A stretch of 64,000 bases of DNA, from assembly GCA_934659425.1 (NCBI GenBank), contig CAKUHU010000007.1, forward strand, positions 17,346-81,345. Direction: 5' to 3'. Shown here piece after piece: positions 26,180-34,999 of this stretch; position 1 is the first letter of the stretch; each line of letters begins with the position of its first letter. The notes below the pieces were generated by a model, which was not told where the DNA came from, ran no database searches, and saw nothing but the letters and a program-made list of their open reading frames with translations. The position numbers and the translations under genes are program-made. Origin of the DNA: an uncultured Oscillospiraceae bacterium. GTDB lineage: Bacteria > Bacillota > Clostridia > Oscillospirales > Oscillospiraceae.

Positions 26180-26232
26180 GGCCTGTTGATATATCTGTGT
26201 TTTCTGAAATCCTATAATTACACTCGGACCAA
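26180..26232 (+). repeat. Direct repeat B, tRNA-tail-like
   Basis: This is the second copy of the repeat at 25531-25590. Core 26210-26232 contains the 11 bases CACTCGGACCA, identical to the 3' end of tRNA-Pro. A and B flank the HEPN-like gene. Confidence 0.7.
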
Positions 26233-26271
26233 GTAATGATGATCTGAACTATATGGACACTATGAAAAAAT

Positions 26272-26309
26272 GGACACGGCAAATTAACCTCCCATCGGCT
26301 GCCGTGTCC
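26272..26309. repeat. Inverted repeat
   Basis: A 10-bp perfect stem (26272-26281 with 26300-26309) without a T run; function unknown. The rest of 26233-26446 shows no gene. Confidence 0.5.
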
Positions 26310-26446
26310 CTGCAAGTCGTTATAGGTTTGTAAGCGCAAAGAAATGGCGGCTTTGAAACTCAAAGTCGCCGTTTCACAGGTATATTGCTGGGCTGCTGTA
26401 CGACGGCTTTTTTTCGTTTGCCGTCGTCCGGCAGATGGCATGATGC

Positions 26447-26941
26447 TTATGGAATTTTACAGATGATATAGGGTGCTTCGCAATCTTCGATGATAGCAAG
26501 CAGATCCTTTGGCTGTAGCCAAATCGTAGCGGTGTTGTCATTCGGATGCACGCCGATGGCGTCCCAATGCAGAAACTCCGCGTCCAGCACAACTGTTACA
26601 GTATGGGTCGCGTCATTTAATATGCCCAACGGGGAAACCGCGCCATGCGTAACGCCTAAATACTTTTGCAGCCGCTCCTCTGAAGCAAAGCTAAGTTTCT
26701 GATTTTCAAGCAGTTCACCTAACTTTTTGAGGTCTACCTGCTTTTCTTCTGGCAGAGAAACAAGGAAATGCTTATTCCCTTTGTTATTGCGGAGAAACAG
26801 ATTTTTGCAAACTTTTCCTTCCTTAAAAATGCCTTGCTCTTCCATTTCTGCCATAGTAAACACAGGTGGATGCTCTATGATCTTATGCGGAATTTGCTTT
26901 TGATTTAAGAGCGCGCATATTTCTTCTTTGTAATATCCCAT
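26447..26941 (-). CDS. YbaK/ProX-type aminoacyl-tRNA deacylase
   Basis: The 164-residue protein belongs to the prolyl-tRNA editing superfamily, most like ProX/PrdX, which hydrolyses Ala-tRNA(Pro) in trans. Marks are IEHPPVFTMAEME, KNLFLRNNKGNKHFLVSLP, the VTHGAVSPLGILND segment and GVHPNDNTATIWL. It lies 2 kb from a tRNA-Pro gene, which may be chance. GC content is lower than in core genes. The ATG has a weak AAGAGG site upstream. Confidence 0.85.
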   Translation of the reverse strand: MGYYKEEICALLNQKQIPHKIIEHPPVFTMAEMEEQGIFKEGKVCKNLFLRNNKGNKHFLVSLPEEKQVDLKKLGELLENQKLSFASEERLQKYLGVTHGAVSPLGILNDATHTVTVVLDAEFLHWDAIGVHPNDNTATIWLQPKDLLAIIEDCEAPYIICKIP

Positions 26942-26956
26942 GGTAATCCTCTTATT

Positions 26957-27262
26957 TTATTTCAATATCCATATTGCGGTCAAAATGCAGGCCAGTCCAA
27001 ATAAAATCGATAAAGTTAATGGTTCTCCAAATGCAATGATGCCTACCATTAAAGCAACAACCGGCTCAATACTTGCAAGGATCGATGCCTTGCCGCTTTC
27101 GACATTTTGTGTAAAAGAAGTGCGGAAGAACGATTGGAATCATCACCAGTCCGCAGGTAAGCCATATCTTTGCTCCATCTCAGCACAAGCGAAAAAACCT
27201 GAACAGGTGATACAATCAATGCAGAGCCCAATCCCGCAAAGACAAAGGTATAATAAATGACA
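26957..27262 (-). pseudogene. EamA/DMT transporter, C-terminal remnant
   Basis: Three reading frames on this strand together give an EamA end: FVFAGLGSALIVSPVQ, then PHFFYTKCRKRQG, then SILASIEPVVAALMVGIIAFGEP to a stop at 26957. At least two frameshifts and loss of the N-terminal part make it non-functional. Its left-hand coding start is fused to the merR remnant. Confidence 0.75.
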
Positions 27263-27493
27263 GTCATTTGACTCCATAATGGAGCGGATCTTTTCAATCG
27301 GAATGTTCAGACTCCGGCAGAAAGTGATGATGTCTATGCTCCAGAACTGGTCATAGATATAGTAGCGGTAGTTATTATTCGGATCAACGCATTTCGGCTT
27401 GAGCAGGCCGATTTTATCCCCAAAGCGCAAGGTATCTTTGGAAATACCAGTGATCTTGCTGACCGTGTCAACCAAATACTTCCGCTCGTCCAT
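27263..27493 (-). pseudogene. MerR-family regulator, truncated
   Basis: The start MDERKYLVDTVSKITGIS and the DNA-binding part up to about residue 77 (SLNIPIEKIRSIMES) are those of a MerR regulator. The frame then runs into the EamA remnant in the wrong frame. A deletion probably joined the two. A TTGCGT-18-TATAAT promoter lies upstream of the start. Confidence 0.75.
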
Positions 27494-27598
27494 ATCATCA
27501 CCCTTCTTATAAAGAATTATATCATAACCTATCACGGCGACGCAAGTAAGGCTGTAAAGAGGGGGGTGAATGTACGGTAGCATGAAGCATACGCCCTG

Positions 27599-27641
27599 TT
27601 CCTCATATTTAATTTCTTGAAGATGAAATAAATATGAGGAA
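27599..27641. repeat. 43-bp inverted repeat
   Basis: A 12-bp perfect outer stem (27599-27610 with 27630-27641) plus an inner 5-bp stem. It lies between two decayed genes and may be a transposon-end or small hairpin relic. Confidence 0.45.
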
Positions 27642-27709
27642 CAATGAAATATAGCACCGTTCAAATGTAGCGACCCGATATGAGGGGAGTGTGCATTGAT
27701 AGTGGGAGT

Positions 27710-27979
27710 TTACATCGGGACATTACCCGTTTGCAGTTGCCACAGCGCAAAAGTCCCTTGAGGAGATAATCGTTTTGTTTGCGACTCGAATTTTTCACCG
27801 CTTCGAATGCAGTTCTGAGCCAGCGTGAACTCTTCCTTAGTCACAATGGTTTCGTGCGTTTCCCCAACGATAATCGGATCGTACATCCCACGCTTTCCTG
27901 AGCTGACACCGCAGGATTTCATCTTTTGATTGATTGGAGTGCCGGTGTAAAGTTCGTTGCGAATGACCTTGTAAATCAT
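27710..27979 (-). pseudogene. Large serine recombinase, internal remnant
   Basis: Residues such as VIRNELYTGTPINQKMKSCG, DPIIVGETHETIVTKEEF and LAQNCIRSGEKFES are the recombinase domain and zinc-ribbon approach of large serine integrases. Both the catalytic N-terminal domain and the C-terminal part are missing. It is a trace of an integrated element. Confidence 0.75.
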
Positions 27980-28127
27980 AACAGTCTTTCAATTGCTCTT
28001 ATCGCTCATGTTGCTAAACTTCTTTTTGCCGGGGCGCTCTCGATTATGCACATCTACGGTTCAAGAATACAGGTGATCAGCTCCGAACGGATCACAAATG
28101 TCGGCGGGCAAATGAGGACCGGAGGCA

Positions 28128-28502
28128 GTTTTTATCTCCTTTAGATCGAGAGAGCCAGCCCCCCGCTGAACCAATAATCTCTCCAGTGGAGAATGAGCCC
28201 TCTGAGTGGGCAGCTGAACAGGGCAATGACGTCGTGGAGGCCGGTATCATGCCCGCCGGGCTGCAAAGCCAGTACACCACCGCTGCAGGGCGGAGTTCTG
28301 CGCCTTGACGGTGGAGCTCTATGAGACGGTGACGGGAATCGAGGTCTCCGGCCGCACCTCTTTCATCGACACCAATGACGTGAACGTCCAGAAGGCGGCC
28401 TATCCGGGCGTGGTCAACGGTGTGGTGGGGGACAATACTTTCTCTCCCATGGGGGAGTACACCCGGGAGCAGAGCATCTTGACGGTCCTGCGGTTTTTAT
28501 GA
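28128..28502 (+). pseudogene. S-layer-homology-like domain remnant, frameshifted
   Basis: Frame 1 reads EPSEWAAEQGNDVVEAGIMP and QSQYTTAAGR, then a shift near 28285 continues EFCALTVELYE, SFIDTNDVNVQKAAY and MGEYTREQSILTVLRFL. This is the usual pattern of SLH-type repeats at the end of Oscillospiraceae surface proteins. The N-terminal bulk is absent. Confidence 0.7.
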
Positions 28503-28528
28503 GATCGTAAAGTGACTGTGTCAGAAAA

Positions 28529-28567
28529 TACCAAGAGCGGGGAGGCAATGCCTCCCCGCTCTTGGTA
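28529..28567. repeat. Strong hairpin
   Basis: An 18-bp perfect stem (28529-28546 with 28550-28567), loop AAT, no T run. It may act as a terminator or mRNA stabiliser after the SLH remnant. Confidence 0.6.
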
Positions 28568-28591
28568 CACCGGACCATGAGATATTGACTG

Positions 28592-28624
28592 CCGTCGGGT
28601 CCTTTTTGGACCCGACGGTTTTTG
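28592..28624 (+). terminator. Rho-independent terminator
   Basis: An 11-bp GC-rich stem (28592-28602 with 28608-28618) with a five-T loop and a following T run. Confidence 0.8.
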
Positions 28625-28669
28625 GCTTGTGGATATAGATTTAACCTCATAAAAACGGGAAACAAAAAC

Positions 28670-28708
28670 TGTGCGGGACCAGTTCTGGAAGAGAACTGGT
28701 CCCGCACA
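28670..28708 (-). terminator. Terminator of the UroD-like gene
   Basis: A 17-bp perfect stem (28670-28686 with 28692-28708). Read on the minus strand it is followed by GTTTTTG, 42 bases past the UroD-like stop codon. Confidence 0.85.
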
Positions 28709-28749
28709 TAAAAACAATGTAATAGAGAAACGTGTATCGAAAATCGGGC

Positions 28750-29754
28750 TTAGATGGTGGCCAGGAGGTTCTTAGCCAGCTCCAGACGATCCTCGGGCAC
28801 GTTCAGAGGCACGCAGCAGCCAGGACCCAGGATCAGGCGTCCATCGGGCACCTGATTCAGAGCGTCAGCCAGCTGAGCCTTGAGTTCGGCGTCGGAGCCG
28901 TTGAACAGAGTGGTGTACTCCTCAACGCCACCGATCAAGATCTTGTCGGTAATCTCGCGGCCCTTGGCCAGAGTGTAGTCCTCGGCCAGACGGTCGTGGA
29001 AGTTCACGGCCTGGACGGGGTACTGAGCCATACGCTCGAACATGGGGGCCTCACCGTGCATGTGCATGATGTTGAACCACATATCCTTGGCAGCGTCCAG
29101 AACAGCCAGATCGGTGGGCACGCCCCACTTCTCATACTCTTCCAGGCTCATCTTGTCATAGGTGCCCAACTGAGTGGCCAGGAAGATACCAGCGGCGCCG
29201 GCCTTGGCCAGCTCCTTGACATAGTTGATGGTGGTCTCGGTGATGACATCCAAACCAGCCTTGAACTCATCGGGATGGCTGCGGGCGTGAATGAGGACGT
29301 TGTCGCCGCCCATCTTCATAGCGGTGGTCAGGGGGTTGAATACAGTGATAATGACGGGGACCTCGTTGCCATAGTGCTCATGCACAAGACGAGCGCACTC
29401 GACGTTCTCAGCCAAAGTGCCGGACTTGGCATCCAGAACGTTGAGCTTCTTCCAGTCAGGAGCCTTCTTGATGAGCAGCTGATCCAGAGTGCCGACCTTG
29501 CTGCAGGTGTTGGGCCACTCAGCATCATTCTGGGGCCAGCTGATCTGAGCACCCCAGTCCTGGATGGAGTTGTAGCCGTGATAGGTGATCTTCACGAAGT
29601 CCCAGTTAAAGCGATCCTGGAACTGGATGCACTTCTTAACCAGGTCGGTAGTGGGATGCTCATCGTAGGGAGGGAAATGTTTCCACAGGTTAATGGCGGG
29701 CGTGTCCAACTTCTTGCCAGCAAGCAGAGCCTCAATACGTTGGGTAGGATTCAT
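28750..29754 (-). CDS. Uroporphyrinogen decarboxylase-family protein
   Basis: The 334-residue protein has the UroD/MtaA-like TIM-barrel pattern: PTQRIEALLAGKKLDTPAINLW at the start, KITYHGYNSIQDWG in the middle and LILGPGCCVPLNVPEDRLELA at the end. In anaerobes such proteins often act as methyltransferases or decarboxylases with corrinoid or thiol substrates and not in heme synthesis; no other heme gene is nearby. It follows the cysteine desulfidase gene by 69 bases and probably shares its promoters. Codon use is biased toward highly expressed gene codons. Confidence 0.82.
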   Translation of the reverse strand: MNPTQRIEALLAGKKLDTPAINLWKHFPPYDEHPTTDLVKKCIQFQDRFNWDFVKITYHGYNSIQDWGAQISWPQNDAEWPNTCSKVGTLDQLLIKKAPDWKKLNVLDAKSGTLAENVECARLVHEHYGNEVPVIITVFNPLTTAMKMGGDNVLIHARSHPDEFKAGLDVITETTINYVKELAKAGAAGIFLATQLGTYDKMSLEEYEKWGVPTDLAVLDAAKDMWFNIMHMHGEAPMFERMAQYPVQAVNFHDRLAEDYTLAKGREITDKILIGGVEEYTTLFNGSDAELKAQLADALNQVPDGRLILGPGCCVPLNVPEDRLELAKNLLATI

Positions 29755-29823
29755 TTTAAAAACAGTCCTTTCCTCATGTTATGTATCTAAAACCAAACTA
29801 ACTCGGTCGTAGATCCTGACGTT

Positions 29824-31101
29824 TTACTTACGGTTGAGCATCAGGTCCAAAATCACGCTGTCTGTGTTATTCATGCCCTTGACAGAGACAGTGGCGATAT
29901 TCTGCATGGTGAGCTCGGGAGTGCGGCCCAAGATACCGTTGTTGCAGGGGATCTCCACATTGTTCAAAGCCAGACGGGAGGCGTCCAAAGCAGAGGCAGA
30001 AGCACAAGCAACCTTGATGCTGCAGCCCAACTTAGCGCCGTCACACAGCATGCCAGTGATGCCGGCGCTCAGATTGTTGATGGCCATCTTGATCTGCTCG
30101 CGGGTACCACCCTGGAGGTAGGTCAGGCCCGCAGCGGCACCCATGCCGGCAGCAACAGCGCAGCCACACACGGGGGAGAGAGGGCCAAGGTAAACCTTGA
30201 TGTAGTTGGTGACCAGATGGCTCAGAGCTACCGCACGATGAATCTTGTCTTGGGGGATGCCCTTGGCCTGACCGATCACAGCAATGGGAATGATGGCGGT
30301 GGCGCCGTGGTTGCCGCTGCCGGCGCTGCTCATGACAGGCATTGCGCTGCCGCTCATGCGGGCCTCGCTGGCGGCTGCGGTGTAGGCTTTTGCGCGGCCC
30401 TCCAGGGAGCTGTCGGCGGCCAGCAGAGTGTTGCAGATTTTCATGCCGGAGTCCAGAGCACTCTGGGCAATAGCCAAGTTCATATCGATGCCATCCTGCA
30501 TGAAAGCGATATCAGCAGCGGGGACCTCATTGGCAAAGTCGATCATATCATCGACAGTGTACTTCTTGATCTCAAACTTAATGCCGGTGGTTGCATTTTC
30601 ACCGTCATCGCAGTTGACGGGAGCGCCGCTTTCCTTGATTACCTTGCCGTTGACGGCCTCATAGGTGATGTTGGTGTGAGCACCTTCGATTTTGACACAG
30701 CTCTCGCCCTTAGGTCCCTTAGCCTCAACAGAGACATACAGACCGGGAGCATCTTCCTTCAGACGCAGGTCAATAGCACCGCTGGCAGCCAATTTGCGGG
30801 CGGCATCAACGGCCTCAGGGGTAACGTCTTTGAGCACTTCCAAGACATACTCAGATTTGCCGATCTCCAGAGACAGCGCACAGGCAAAGACGATGCCGCT
30901 CTCGGGAGTACCGGGGATGCCAACATCCAGACCGTTCTTCAGAATGTTCTTGTCCACATAGACTACCATGGAGTCTACCTTGCCGTCCAGCAGCTCTTTG
31001 GCGCGGGCAACGGCATAGGCGACAGCGCCGGGCTCGGTACATCCCAGAGCGGGGACGACCTGATCCTTCAAAATGGCAATCAAGGTCTCATTTCTGTTCA
31101 T
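29824..31101 (-). CDS. L-cysteine desulfidase family protein (CyuA/UPF0597)
   Basis: The 425-residue protein matches the CyuA/YhaM family, iron-sulfur enzymes that split cysteine into pyruvate, ammonia and sulfide. Marks are VPALGCTEPGAVAYAVARAK at about residue 18, SSAGSGNHGATAIIP in the middle, and a PVCGCAVAAGMGAAAGL segment with likely cluster Cys. The partner UroD-like gene downstream suggests a sulfur- or thiol-related pathway, which is inference. Two tandem promoters lie upstream. Confidence 0.87.
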   Translation of the reverse strand: MNRNETLIAILKDQVVPALGCTEPGAVAYAVARAKELLDGKVDSMVVYVDKNILKNGLDVGIPGTPESGIVFACALSLEIGKSEYVLEVLKDVTPEAVDAARKLAASGAIDLRLKEDAPGLYVSVEAKGPKGESCVKIEGAHTNITYEAVNGKVIKESGAPVNCDDGENATTGIKFEIKKYTVDDMIDFANEVPAADIAFMQDGIDMNLAIAQSALDSGMKICNTLLAADSSLEGRAKAYTAAASEARMSGSAMPVMSSAGSGNHGATAIIPIAVIGQAKGIPQDKIHRAVALSHLVTNYIKVYLGPLSPVCGCAVAAGMGAAAGLTYLQGGTREQIKMAINNLSAGITGMLCDGAKLGCSIKVACASASALDASRLALNNVEIPCNNGILGRTPELTMQNIATVSVKGMNNTDSVILDLMLNRK

Positions 31102-31131
31102 GATAATCGCTCCTTCTCTTTTTACTGTACA

Positions 31132-31245
31132 TTACTATATCACAGCCGGATCAAAATTTCAATGCCCAGGCCATAATATTTTTGTGAGTTACTATATCAT
31201 AGACGCACCAAATTTTCAATCTTCCTGCCGATATATTTTTAATAA
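31132..31245 (-). promoter_or_regulatory. Two tandemly duplicated promoters (57-bp period)
   Basis: The segment 31132-31188 is repeated imperfectly at 31189-31245. On the minus strand each copy has TTGAAA, 17 bases, TATAGT. Proximal promoter: -35 at 31157-31162, -10 at 31134-31139. Distal promoter: -35 at 31214-31219, -10 at 31191-31196. The bases TGA before each -10 and the spacer start are also shared. Confidence 0.75.
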
Positions 31246-31446
31246 ATATTATATGATATATAGCTATGGCTGAAGTCTGCGGCGGATGGTGAACTCATAC
31301 AGGATCTCCCACCTTTTCTCCCGATAAGCGGTATTGGATAGGAAACGGATGGGAAACCTGCCGCTGTCCTTCCCCACGGGAAATTTTTTAACTGCGTGTT
31401 CCCGAGATCCCTCCCGAACGGATGCAGATACTCGGCACCAAAGACA

Positions 31447-31502
31447 TTTTACTTTGATTTTACATGAGCGGACTTTTCCATTTTACATGGGAAGAATATT
31501 AT
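31447..31502 (+). promoter_or_regulatory. Candidate PhoP box and pstS promoter
   Basis: TTTTAC elements begin at 31447, 31458 and 31481, that is with a spacing of 11 and 23 bases, matching the direct repeats bound by PhoP in Firmicutes. A TATTAT -10 candidate is at 31497-31502. The rest of 31246-31446 shows no gene. Confidence 0.55.
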
Positions 31503-31549
31503 CAAAGCTGTAAACGCAAGAGCACGAAATTTGAGAGGAGAATCTTGAA

Positions 31550-32410
31550 ATGAAAAAGAGCATCCATATGGTGATAGCGGCGGCCCTGGCCGTGATGACT
31601 TTGGCCGGCTGCACCCAGAAGACCAGCGAATCCACTCCCAGCCAGCCCAGCAATGAGGTGACTGCCCCTGCTAAGCTCAGCGGTACGGTGGCCACCGACG
31701 GCTCCACCTCTATGAAGAGTGTCATCGGCGCTCTGGGCGAGGCCTTTGAGGAGGCCAACAGCGGCGTCACCGTCACCTATAACCCTACCGGCTCCGGTTC
31801 CGGGATCCAGGCCGTCAGCGAGGGGCGCTGTGATATCGGCCTGTCCAGCCGGGCTTTAAAAGAAGAGGAAAAGGAGAGCGGCCTGACGGAGACGATCGTG
31901 GCTCTGGACGGCATCGCCATCATCGTTAACCCGGAGAACCCTGTGGCCGACCTGGATGTGGAGACCATCGCCAAGATCTACACCGGTGAGATTACCAACT
32001 GGAGTGAAGTGGGGGGCAATGACGGCCAGATCGTCCTCATCGGCCGGGAGGCCGGCAGCGGTACCCGGGACGGCTTTGAGTCCATTACCGGCACCGCCGA
32101 GAAGTGTCTCTACCGCCAAGAGCTGACCTCCACCGGCGACGTGATTACCACGGTATCCCAGAATCCTGACGCCATCGGCTACGCCTCCCTGTCCGCCGTC
32201 TCTGACAGCGTCAAGGCCGTGACCGTGGGCGGCGTGGCCCCCACCGAGGAGACGGTGAAGGACGGCAGCTATGTGGTCCAGCGGCCCTTCGTCCTGGTGA
32301 CCAAGACGGATGCGCCTCTCTCTGATGTGGCACAGGCCTTCTTCAACTTCGCCACCTCCTCCGACGCCAACGACATCATCGCCGTGGCGGGCGCCGTAGC
32401 AATTCACTGA
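31550..32410 (+). CDS. pstS: Phosphate ABC transporter, substrate-binding lipoprotein
   Basis: The 286-residue protein has a lipoprotein signal with lipobox LAGC (C21). Binding-site motifs are TDGSTSMKSVIGALGEAF, NPTGSGSGIQAVSEG and IGREAGSGTRDGFES. It captures phosphate outside the membrane and delivers it to PstCA. It opens the pst-pho operon behind a Pho-box-like site. Confidence 0.95.
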   Translation: MKKSIHMVIAAALAVMTLAGCTQKTSESTPSQPSNEVTAPAKLSGTVATDGSTSMKSVIGALGEAFEEANSGVTVTYNPTGSGSGIQAVSEGRCDIGLSSRALKEEEKESGLTETIVALDGIAIIVNPENPVADLDVETIAKIYTGEITNWSEVGGNDGQIVLIGREAGSGTRDGFESITGTAEKCLYRQELTSTGDVITTVSQNPDAIGYASLSAVSDSVKAVTVGGVAPTEETVKDGSYVVQRPFVLVTKTDAPLSDVAQAFFNFATSSDANDIIAVAGAVAIH

Positions 32411-32426
32411 GGGGTGGGGGCGAGGA

Positions 32427-32452
32427 CCGGCAGCTGGGATCCCAGCTGCCGG
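32427..32452. repeat. Palindrome between pstS and pstC
   Basis: A 26-bp perfect palindrome (32427-32439 with 32440-32452) without a T run. Hairpins here usually raise the yield of the binding-protein mRNA relative to the permease genes. Confidence 0.65.
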
Positions 32453-32483
32453 CCCTGTCCATTTAACAGAGAGGAAGAATGAT

Positions 32484-33383
32484 ATGGCAGCCTTATTGGG
32501 ATATCGAAAACTGGCATCTGAGCACAGGCGGGGCTTTGAACACTTTGTCCACGGGATCTTTCTCCTGCTGGGACTGGTAACAGTAGGCTGTGTGCTTCTG
32601 ATCACCGTCTACCTGGTGATCTCCGGCCTGCCGGCCATCCGGGAGATCGGCCTTTTCAATTTCCTGTTTGGAAGAAAGTGGGCCCCCACGGCAGCAGAGC
32701 CGGCCTATGGGATCCTGCCCTTTATCCTCACCAGCATCTATGGCACCGCCGGCGCCATCCTTTTGGGGGTGCCTGTGGGCTTTCTCACCGCCGTCTATCT
32801 GGCCAAGATGGCCCCGAAGGCTGTGCGGCGGGTGGTGGAGAGTGCGGTGAGCCTGCTGGCCGGGATCCCGTCGGTGGTCTATGGCCTGGTGGCCATGCTC
32901 ACCCTGGTGCCCGGTATCCGGAAGTTCTTTTCCATCCCCGACGGCTCCGGCCTGCTGGCCGCCATCCTGGTGCTGGCCGTCATGATCCTTCCCTCCATCA
33001 TCAAGATGTCCATCACGGCCTTGGAGGCGGTGCCTAAGGAATATGAGGACGCCTCCCTGGCCCTGGGGGCCACACCGGTGGAGACCTATTTCAAAGTTTC
33101 CGTCCCCGCTGCCCGCAGCGGCATCGCCGCCGCAGTGGTGCTGGGGGTGGGCCGGGCCATTGGGGAGGCCATGGCCGTCATGATGGTGGCCGGCAATGTA
33201 CCCAATATGCCCTCCCTGTTCCAGAGCGTCCGGTTTTTGACCACCGGCATTGCCAGTGAGATGAGCTATGCTGGCGGGCTTCAGCGCCAGGCCCTCTTTT
33301 CCATCGCCCTGGTGCTCTATCTGTTCATTCTTCTCATCAACGCCACGTTGAATTTCTTCCTCAAACGGGATAAGGAGAGGTGA
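32484..33383 (+). CDS. pstC: Phosphate ABC transporter permease PstC
   Basis: The 299-residue permease has about six membrane helices. The EAA loop region reads TALEAVPKEYEDASLALGATPVETYFKV-like, followed by GVGRAIGEAMAVMMVAG, both typical of PstC. It pairs with PstA as the membrane channel. AGAGAGGAAG precedes the ATG. Confidence 0.94.
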   Translation: MAALLGYRKLASEHRRGFEHFVHGIFLLLGLVTVGCVLLITVYLVISGLPAIREIGLFNFLFGRKWAPTAAEPAYGILPFILTSIYGTAGAILLGVPVGFLTAVYLAKMAPKAVRRVVESAVSLLAGIPSVVYGLVAMLTLVPGIRKFFSIPDGSGLLAAILVLAVMILPSIIKMSITALEAVPKEYEDASLALGATPVETYFKVSVPAARSGIAAAVVLGVGRAIGEAMAVMMVAGNVPNMPSLFQSVRFLTTGIASEMSYAGGLQRQALFSIALVLYLFILLINATLNFFLKRDKER

Positions 33384-33386
33384 GCT

Positions 33387-34250
33387 ATGGAAACGCAGAT
33401 ATCTGCCAGACGCAGGATTTATATTGCCGTGATGCGGTGCCTTACTATCTTCTCCGCCGCCGTGACGGTGGCTCTTGTGGCCTTCCTGATGGCCTATGTG
33501 CTCATCAAGGGCCTGCCGGAGATCACCTGGCCGCTGCTGACCAGCAAGCCCAGCGTGCTTCGGGGGACGGTGGGCATTTTCCCTGATATTCTCAGTACCC
33601 TTTATATCATCTTCGCCGCCATCCTGGTGGTCCTGCCACTGGGGGTGGGCGCTGCCATTTACCTCAACGAATACGCCCAGAACAAAAAGGTGGTGGCGGT
33701 CATTGAGTATGCCGCAGAGACACTCTCCGGCATCCCCTCCATCATTTACGGCCTGGTGGGTATGCTAATCTTCGTGCAGTTTTTGGGACTGGGGACATCT
33801 ATGCTGGCCGGCGCCTTGACCTTGGCCATTATGAACCTGCCCACCGTCATGCGGAACACCCAGGAAAGCTTGAAGACGGTGCCCCAGAGCTACCGGGAGG
33901 GGGCCTTCGGCCTGGGGGCCGGCAAGTGGCGGGTCATCCGGACAGTGGTGCTGCCCAGTTGTGTAGACGGCATCCTCACCGGTTGTATCCTCTCAGTGGG
34001 GCGGATGATGGGAGAGTCGGCGGCCCTCCTCTATACGGCCGGTTTTGCCCACGCCATCTACAATTTTGCAGAGGGCATGATGAGTTCGGGCGCTACACTG
34101 ACGGTTTCCCTCTACTTTTACGCCAAGGAGGATGGCCGGTTCGATGTGGCCTTCGCCATTGCCGCTATCCTGATGATTATGACGCTTCTTCTCAATTTAT
34201 GCGCCGAGCTGGTGGGCCGGCATTTTAAGAAAGGTGGTCGCAATGGGTGA
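33387..34250 (+). CDS. pstA: Phosphate ABC transporter permease PstA
   Basis: The 287-residue partner permease has six membrane helices, an [18 protein letters not shown] segment, the EAA loop ([20 protein letters not shown]) and [18 protein letters not shown]. It starts three bases after pstC and overlaps pstB by eight bases. Confidence 0.94.
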   Translation: METQISARRRIYIAVMRCLTIFSAAVTVALVAFLMAYVLIKGLPEITWPLLTSKPSVLRGTVGIFPDILSTLYIIFAAILVVLPLGVGAAIYLNEYAQNKKVVAVIEYAAETLSGIPSIIYGLVGMLIFVQFLGLGTSMLAGALTLAIMNLPTVMRNTQESLKTVPQSYREGAFGLGAGKWRVIRTVVLPSCVDGILTGCILSVGRMMGESAALLYTAGFAHAIYNFAEGMMSSGATLTVSLYFYAKEDGRFDVAFAIAAILMIMTLLLNLCAELVGRHFKKGGRNG

Positions 34251-34998
34251 CATCATCAAAGCGCAGGACCTATGCCTCTGGTACGGAGAGAGCCAGGCCT
34301 TAAAAAGGATCAATATCTCGATTCCGGAAAAGAGCATCACCGCCCTCATCGGTCCCTCTGGCTGCGGTAAATCTACCTTTCTCAAGACACTGAATCGGAT
34401 GAACGACCTGATCCCGGGCGTCAGGATTACAGGTCAGATCCTCTATGGAGAGCAGGACATCTACGCCCCCGGCGTGGATGTGAACAGCCTGCGCAAGGAG
34501 ATCGGCATGGTGTTCCAGAAGCCCAATCCCTTCCCCATGTCCATCTATGACAACGTGGCCTACGGTCCCCGGACCCACGGCATCACCGCCCGGGTCAAGC
34601 TGGATGAGATCGTGGAGGAGTCATTGCGGGGGGCGGCCATTTGGGACGAGGTGAAGGATCGGCTTCGGAAGAACGCCCTGGGGCTCTCCGGCGGGCAGCA
34701 GCAGCGGTTGTGCATCGCCCGAGCCTTGGCAGTGGAGCCTAAGGTGCTGCTCATGGATGAGCCCACCTCTGCTCTGGATCCCATCTCTACCTCCAAGATC
34801 GAAGAGCTTGCAATCCAGCTCAAAGAGAAGTACACTATAGTCATTGTGACCCACAATATGCAGCAGGCCGTCCGCATCTCTGACCGCACCGCCTTCTTTC
34901 TGCTGGGAGAGTTGGTGGAGTTCGGCAATACAGAGAAGATTTTCTCCCAGCCGGAGGATAAGCGGACAGAGGACTATATCACAGGGAGGTTTGGATGA
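34243..34998 (+). CDS. pstB: Phosphate ABC transporter ATP-binding protein PstB
   Basis: The ATPase has Walker [10 protein letters not shown] at about residue 37, the signature [15 protein letters not shown], Walker [13 protein letters not shown] and the switch VTHNMQQA. The RMNDLIPG segment after Walker A is typical of PstB. ATG 34243 (GGTGG site upstream) is preferred to an in-frame GTG at 34234. Confidence 0.95.
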   Translation: MGDIIKAQDLCLWYGESQALKRINISIPEKSITALIGPSGCGKSTFLKTLNRMNDLIPGVRITGQILYGEQDIYAPGVDVNSLRKEIGMVFQKPNPFPMSIYDNVAYGPRTHGITARVKLDEIVEESLRGAAIWDEVKDRLRKNALGLSGGQQQRLCIARALAVEPKVLLMDEPTSALDPISTSKIEELAIQLKEKYTIVIVTHNMQQAVRISDRTAFFLLGELVEFGNTEKIFSQPEDKRTEDYITGRFG

Positions 34999-34999
34999 G

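Noticed and set aside
24381..28502. An intact prophage or integrative element after tRNA-Pro.
   Set aside because: Only a recombinase fragment is present; no capsid, replication or conjugation genes were seen.
28732..29790. A 352-codon frame on the plus strand.
   Set aside because: It is antisense to the UroD-like gene, whose family motifs and terminator fit the minus strand.
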